Shown in pieces: positions 7,371-10,127 of a stretch of 10,127 bases of DNA (positions within the stretch are counted from its first letter, which is position 1; each line of letters starts with the position of its first letter). The notes under the pieces were generated by a model. The model was not told the DNA's origin. It did no database searches and saw only the letters and a program-made list of their open reading frames with translations. Source of the stretch: Planctomycetota bacterium (GTDB lineage: Bacteria > Planctomycetota > UBA1135 > GCA-002686595); the NCBI GenBank assembly GCA_029259675.1, contig JAJDES010000499.1:1-10127 (forward strand), in the 5' to 3' direction. The translations under genes were made by a program, and so were the position numbers.

Positions 7371-8948
7371 ATGAGCGCAGTGGAAGTGGTCGGGGCCGGC
7401 CCTGGTATAGTTCGGCCCATGGGTGGCGCAAGAGCGAATCCTTCCCGGCAGCTTGGCAACGATCGCAGGCCGGCGCGAGGGGAACTATCGGAGACTTCGA
7501 AGCGAAGCCCAAGCGCAGCTTCCAAAGCGCTTTTGTCGGTGTTCGGCCTGCTCGTCCCCAGCCTGGCCTGCGCGCCCGAAGAATCGCCGGATGTGCCCGG
7601 GCGAGTGCCCCTGGTGCTGATCGTGCTCGACGCACTGCACGCCGGCCACATCTCCCATCTCGGCTACGAACTCGAAACGACGCCCAACCTCGACCAGCTG
7701 GCGCGCGAAGGTGTCAGTTTTGAGCGCGCTCTGGCGCCGGCGCCCTACACCCTGGCGAGTATTCCCAGCCTCTTCACAGGGCGCAGACCCGATAGCCACG
7801 GCTTGGTGCACAACTTGGGCATTTTGCCCGCGGACGAGGAAACCCTGGCTGAATTGTTGAGCTCCGCCGGCTACCGCACGCGCGCGGCGGTGGCCAACCC
7901 CAAGGGCAGCTCGCATTACGACTTGGACCAGGGCTTCGATGAATTCGTCGAGCTTTTTCGCGAGGGCGGCGACTCGGAAAAAATGAAGCCCGTGCCCGTG
8001 AGCGTCGGTGAGTTTCATCCGCTGTTGGAGCGTTGGTGCGCCCGGGATCGCGGACTTGCGGAGCCCGTTTTCTACTACTTGCACATTCTCGAACCGCACT
8101 TGCCCTATCAGCCGCCGCGCGAATGGTTGGAGCGTTATCTCGATCCGAATTACACGGGTATCTACAGGGACGGGGTGCACTTCGAGTTGATGCAATCGCG
8201 CGTGCACGTCCCGGGCGAAGCAGATAAGGGCGACAAGGGCCGTATCTCCAAGGCGGATCGCGATGCGGTGCGAGCTTCCTACGATGCGAATTTGGCCTGG
8301 GCCGATCACAACCTGGGCCTGATTTTCGATCGACTGAAAGCGGAGGGTCTGTACGACGAAGCGATGATCGTTGTCACCTCCGACCACGGCGAGTCCTTTT
8401 GGCAGCACGGTCGCTGGGGCCACAGCCAGCAGGTTTACGACGACATGCTGCGCGTCCCCATGGTGGTCAAGTTTCCGCGCGCTAAGGGTCCCATGGACCA
8501 GCGCGTGCAAGCCACAGTCTCCACTCTCGATCTGCTGCCCAGCCTGTGCGAGTGGCTCGATCTGCAAGCACCGAAAAAGCCATTGGACGGAAGGTCCCTG
8601 GTGGAGGCGGCCATCGATCCCAGGCGTGCCGATGCAGAGCGCAGCTTTTTCCTGCGCAGCTTTCATCCGCAGCCCAGCTTGGGTCTCAGCTCCGGTAGCG
8701 CTAAGACGATCCTCAATCGCGATCGGTTGAGTGGAGCGGAGCGGTCGGTTGAGCACTACGACTTGGGGCTGGATCCCAAGGAGAAGCAAGACTTGGCCGG
8801 GCAAGCGCCGGGACAGATGGCGCGGGATTTGGAGCGCTTGCGCGAGTTCTCCTTGAATTTGGCAACTACCGACACGCAGCAGCGCGAGTCAGCAAGCGCG
8901 GACGAGCGCGACTTGCTGGAAAAACTGGGCTACGTCGACGAAGACTAA
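7371..8948 (+). CDS. Sulfatase-fold lipoprotein 3, divergent active site
   Basis: Third superfamily member, 525 residues from ATG 7371. A hydrophobic segment (53-66) ends in PSLAC, with Cys67 a likely lipidation site. Motifs: VLDALHAG (Asp87; the usual RAD is HAG), TLASIPSLFTG (127-137), YLHILEPHLPY (236-246), YDANLAWADHNLG (304-316), TSDHGESFWQHGRWGH (Asp338, His339, His346, His351), RVPMVV (361-366) and terminal LEKLGYVDED. The formylglycine motif reads T-L-A-S-I, so Thr127 is at the nucleophile position and both the conserved Pro and Arg are lost. Fold membership is clear, but activity is less certain than for its neighbours. Start uncertain: ATG 7371 has AAAGGGG 10 bases upstream, but gives an unusually long 52-residue n-region; ATG 7419 has none, but matches a predicted leaderless start. 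It is transcribed away from the operon, with 67 bases between the two ATGs. Confidence 0.88.
   Translation: MSAVEVVGAGPGIVRPMGGARANPSRQLGNDRRPARGELSETSKRSPSAASKALLSVFGLLVPSLACAPEESPDVPGRVPLVLIVLDALHAGHISHLGYELETTPNLDQLAREGVSFERALAPAPYTLASIPSLFTGRRPDSHGLVHNLGILPADEETLAELLSSAGYRTRAAVANPKGSSHYDLDQGFDEFVELFREGGDSEKMKPVPVSVGEFHPLLERWCARDRGLAEPVFYYLHILEPHLPYQPPREWLERYLDPNYTGIYRDGVHFELMQSRVHVPGEADKGDKGRISKADRDAVRASYDANLAWADHNLGLIFDRLKAEGLYDEAMIVVTSDHGESFWQHGRWGHSQQVYDDMLRVPMVVKFPRAKGPMDQRVQATVSTLDLLPSLCEWLDLQAPKKPLDGRSLVEAAIDPRRADAERSFFLRSFHPQPSLGLSSGSAKTILNRDRLSGAERSVEHYDLGLDPKEKQDLAGQAPGQMARDLERLREFSLNLATTDTQQRESASADERDLLEKLGYVDED
7403..7411 (+). promoter_or_regulatory. Extended -10 element ahead of sulfatase-fold gene 3
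   Basis: TGGTATAGT reads as the extended -10 motif TG-n-TATAGT (5 of 6 matches to TATAAT at 7406-7411). No good -35 is seen at 16-18 bases, which extended -10 promoters tolerate. Transcription would start at about 7418-7419, exactly at the in-frame ATG 7419, giving a leaderless mRNA and excluding the upstream ATG 7371. Confidence 0.4.
7404..7431 (-). promoter_or_regulatory. Putative promoter of the sulfatase/GT-C-like operon
   Basis: On the minus strand TTGCGC (7431-7426) is followed after 16 bases by TATACC (7409-7404). The predicted start near 7397 would leave an untranslated leader of roughly 95 bases before ATG 7303. Matches are only partial. The -10 overlaps the plus-strand TATAGT, so a shared, bidirectional promoter core is possible. 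Confidence 0.3.
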
Positions 8949-9059
8949 GACGCGCGCCTGAATTGAGCTCGCGCCGGCCTCTTGCGGGCCTTGGTTGGAT
9001 GCAGCCCGACGCGCAACGATGCGAGCGCGGCTTTAGGAATGGGCGCTTGCCGCAGCAAG

Positions 9060-9102
9060 GTGGGGCGGAACTCTTTAGACCAGCAGAGCAAAGAGGCCCC
9101 AC
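9060..9102. terminator. Strong hairpin between convergent genes, candidate bidirectional terminator
   Basis: GTGGGGC (9060-9066) pairs perfectly with GCCCCAC (9096-9102), and inside it CTCTTT (9071-9076) pairs with AAAGAG (9090-9095). This gives 13 base pairs with a 4-base GGAA bulge and a 13-base loop. A smaller hairpin, CTTGC-CGCA-GCAAG, stands just before it (9046-9059). It lies in the 187-base gap between the 3' ends of sulfatase-fold gene 3 and lipM, where a two-way terminator is expected. Neither side has a long T-tract, so it may instead protect mRNA 3' ends. Confidence 0.5.
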
Positions 9103-9135
9103 GTTTCTCGGCGAGCGACTTCGCGTGGAGAGGCG

Positions 9136-9870
9136 CTAGGGGCGACGATTCAAAAAGGCCGTCGAGTAAAAATGGGGGCCGCGATCTTCGGCGCGCCGCC
9201 GCTCGCGCAGGTCGAGCTGGCTGGAGGCGAATTGAATCGCCAGTAGATCTTCAAATTGAATTCGAATGGCTTCGGCCAAGTCCTGCGGTGCGGGCCTGGA
9301 GCTATCCGATCCCACCTGAGCGACGCCGCTGTCCAATTCGGTCGGCCCCAGTTTGATCGAACCGTGGTGCAGCACGCGTCCGGCCGTTCGCCGTTGTGCC
9401 GAGCCGACGCCCTTGGCTCGATCCCAAACCAAATCGAGCGGCGTCGATTGGTGAAAGCACATGCCCGTTCCCGTCTGATCGGAATTGGGGCTGGTTTCTC
9501 CCCGCAAGCTGGCGTCGACTCCGAAGTCCGCCAAGGCTCCGGCAAGCAAAGCGTGGATGCGCGCGTAGGACTCGGCCACCGGTCCGCGATAAAGCGCGTG
9601 CGTGGCCGGCGCGGCAATGGAAAAGGTCAGCTCGTTGCGGTGGTGAATCGCTCCGCCGCCGGTCAAGCGTCGCACCGTCAAGGAGGCGCGCTCGCGCTGG
9701 GGAACGTCACTGAGTCGCTGAAAGTAGCCCAGGCTCAGGGCGTCGGGTTCCCACGTATAAAAGCGCAGGGTCGGCTGATCGACTTGCTCCAGAAGCAAGG
9801 CTTCATCCACAGCCATCTGAAAGCCGCCTTCACCGTCCCAGTCGTGCAGCAGTCGCCAACGTTCGGTCAT
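9136..9870 (-). CDS. lipM: Octanoyltransferase LipM-like / lipoate-protein ligase A family protein
   Basis: BPL/LplA/LipB-fold enzyme of lipoic acid metabolism, 244 residues, cytoplasmic. It should move an octanoyl or lipoyl group onto lipoyl domains of 2-oxoacid dehydrogenases or GcvH. Visible motifs: N-terminal FQMAVDEALL (17-26), YTWEPDALSLGYFQ (38-51), the substrate-binding RRLTGGGAIHHRNELTFSI (67-85), and KGVGSAQRR (153-161) followed by HHGSIKL. Lys153 is the family's conserved binding Lys. Cys138, in the sequence GMCFHQST, falls where Bacillus subtilis LipM has its acyl-thioester Cys (Cys150), which favours a LipM-type octanoyltransferase over an ATP-dependent ligase; no separate LplA accessory domain is seen. 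It is slightly shorter than B. subtilis LipM. ATG 9870 is preceded by GAAGAG at a tight 2-base spacing. It is convergent with sulfatase-fold gene 3 and functionally unrelated to it. Confidence 0.88.
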   Translation of the reverse strand: MTERWRLLHDWDGEGGFQMAVDEALLLEQVDQPTLRFYTWEPDALSLGYFQRLSDVPQRERASLTVRRLTGGGAIHHRNELTFSIAAPATHALYRGPVAESYARIHALLAGALADFGVDASLRGETSPNSDQTGTGMCFHQSTPLDLVWDRAKGVGSAQRRTAGRVLHHGSIKLGPTELDSGVAQVGSDSSRPAPQDLAEAIRIQFEDLLAIQFASSQLDLRERRRAEDRGPHFYSTAFLNRRP

Positions 9871-10127
9871 GGCTCTTCAAGTTACGGAAACGGGCGCTTC
9901 ATCCGCCGGCATTCCGGCGCGCAGCAGCGGACTTGGAATCGAGCGGGGGCTTTCCCGTTGGCCGCCATAAAGATTGGGCTGTTGCGCCTGCCCTCGGCCG
10001 CACACCGGCCGATCGACCTCGCTCAAATTGGCATGGCCGTGCATGGCCTCCGCGAGACCCGTTGCTCGCGGAGTGGCCAGGCAAGGGCCGCGGCGAGACT
10101 AGTGGGTTTCCTGGGTTAGGAAGCTCT
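9871..10127. other. Region upstream of lipM without a supported gene
   Basis: No reading frame here has a recognisable protein. Short frames on the minus strand run in from the right edge: one of 75 codons stops near 9899 and looks compositionally random; another stops at 10099 after eight residues and could be the tail of a gene beyond the window. The stretch probably holds the lipM leader and promoter, but no convincing -35/-10 pair was found. Confidence 0.4.
10031..10073. repeat. 9-bp hairpin with adjacent GCATGGCC direct repeats
   Basis: CTCCGCGAG (10048-10056) and CTCGCGGAG (10065-10073) are perfect inverted repeats with an 8-base loop. Just before it GCATGGCC occurs twice, 10 bases apart (10031-10038 and 10041-10048), the second copy sharing its last base with the stem. 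There is no T-tract on either side. It could end transcription of a gene to the right, or be a regulator site upstream of lipM. Confidence 0.35.

Noticed and set aside
7485..8804. Minus-strand frame of 439 codons opposite sulfatase-fold gene 3
   Set aside because: Shadow of a gene with conserved motifs; no domain or ribosome binding site of its own.
1866..8948. Genomic island inserted at tRNA-Gln
   Set aside because: tRNA 3' ends are common integration sites and the sulfatase-fold cluster follows directly, but I see no integrase and no repeat of the tRNA 3' end at the far side, and base composition looks alike throughout.
8866..9102. 78-codon minus-strand frame in the convergent gap
   Set aside because: It overlaps the 3' end of sulfatase-fold gene 3 and the strong hairpin, is rich in Arg, Ser and Pro, and resembles no protein.
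9256..10119. Plus-strand frame of 287 codons opposite lipM and its upstream region
   Set aside because: Mostly antisense to lipM, whose catalytic motifs are intact; no recognisable protein.

Overview
This is GC-rich, densely coding bacterial DNA. Three predicted exported proteins carry lipoprotein-type signal sequences, TatC is present, and the protoporphyrin-independent lipoate pathway is represented by a LipM-type enzyme. This fits a diderm (Gram-negative) bacterium of one of the lineages rich in sulfatase-fold lipoproteins, such as the deltaproteobacterial/Myxococcota grade, Planctomycetota or related uncultured phyla. The sequence alone does not decide the phylum, and I see no phage, IS element, CRISPR array or other mobile signature.

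Layout. (1) Positions 1-1694, plus strand: the 3' part of tatC (Tat translocase subunit), overlapping by 4 bases a full-length cinA (two-domain NMN deamidase-type protein). (2) 1695-2197: intergenic DNA holding a complete tRNA-Gln(TTG) with encoded CCA and a good promoter, then a series of small stem-loops. (3) 2198-7303, minus strand, an apparent operon read right to left: a sulfatase-fold lipoprotein (7303-5750), a 622-residue multipass GT-C-like membrane protein starting with TTG directly after the previous stop (5749-3881), and a second sulfatase-fold lipoprotein (3772-2198). (4) 7371-8948, plus strand: a third sulfatase-fold lipoprotein, divergent from the operon across a very short promoter region. 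(5) 8949-9135: a convergent intergenic gap with a strong hairpin. (6) 9870-9136, minus strand: a LipM/LplA-family octanoyl- or lipoyl-transferase. (7) 9871-10127: no supported gene, one 9-bp hairpin.

How the genes may work together. tatC/cinA, tRNA-Gln and lipM are housekeeping. The centre is the interesting part: three divergent members of the sulfatase/alkaline phosphatase superfamily flank a polytopic glycosyltransferase-like protein. All three have Thr, not Cys or Ser, at the position where true sulfatases carry the formylglycine precursor, and none has the Arg of the C-x-P-x-R motif. They are therefore unlikely to be formylglycine sulfatases. By analogy with Thr-nucleophile members of the superfamily (phosphoethanolamine transferases, nucleotide pyrophosphatase/phosphodiesterases) they could be phosphotransferases or phosphodiesterases acting at the cell envelope, perhaps on a glycan or glycolipid built by the membrane protein. 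That system-level reading is inference.

Start-site signals are also notable. One lipoprotein gene has its only good Shine-Dalgarno sequence in front of an in-frame ATC codon that would give a textbook signal peptide. Another has an extended -10 box placed so that its transcript would begin at an internal ATG (leaderless).
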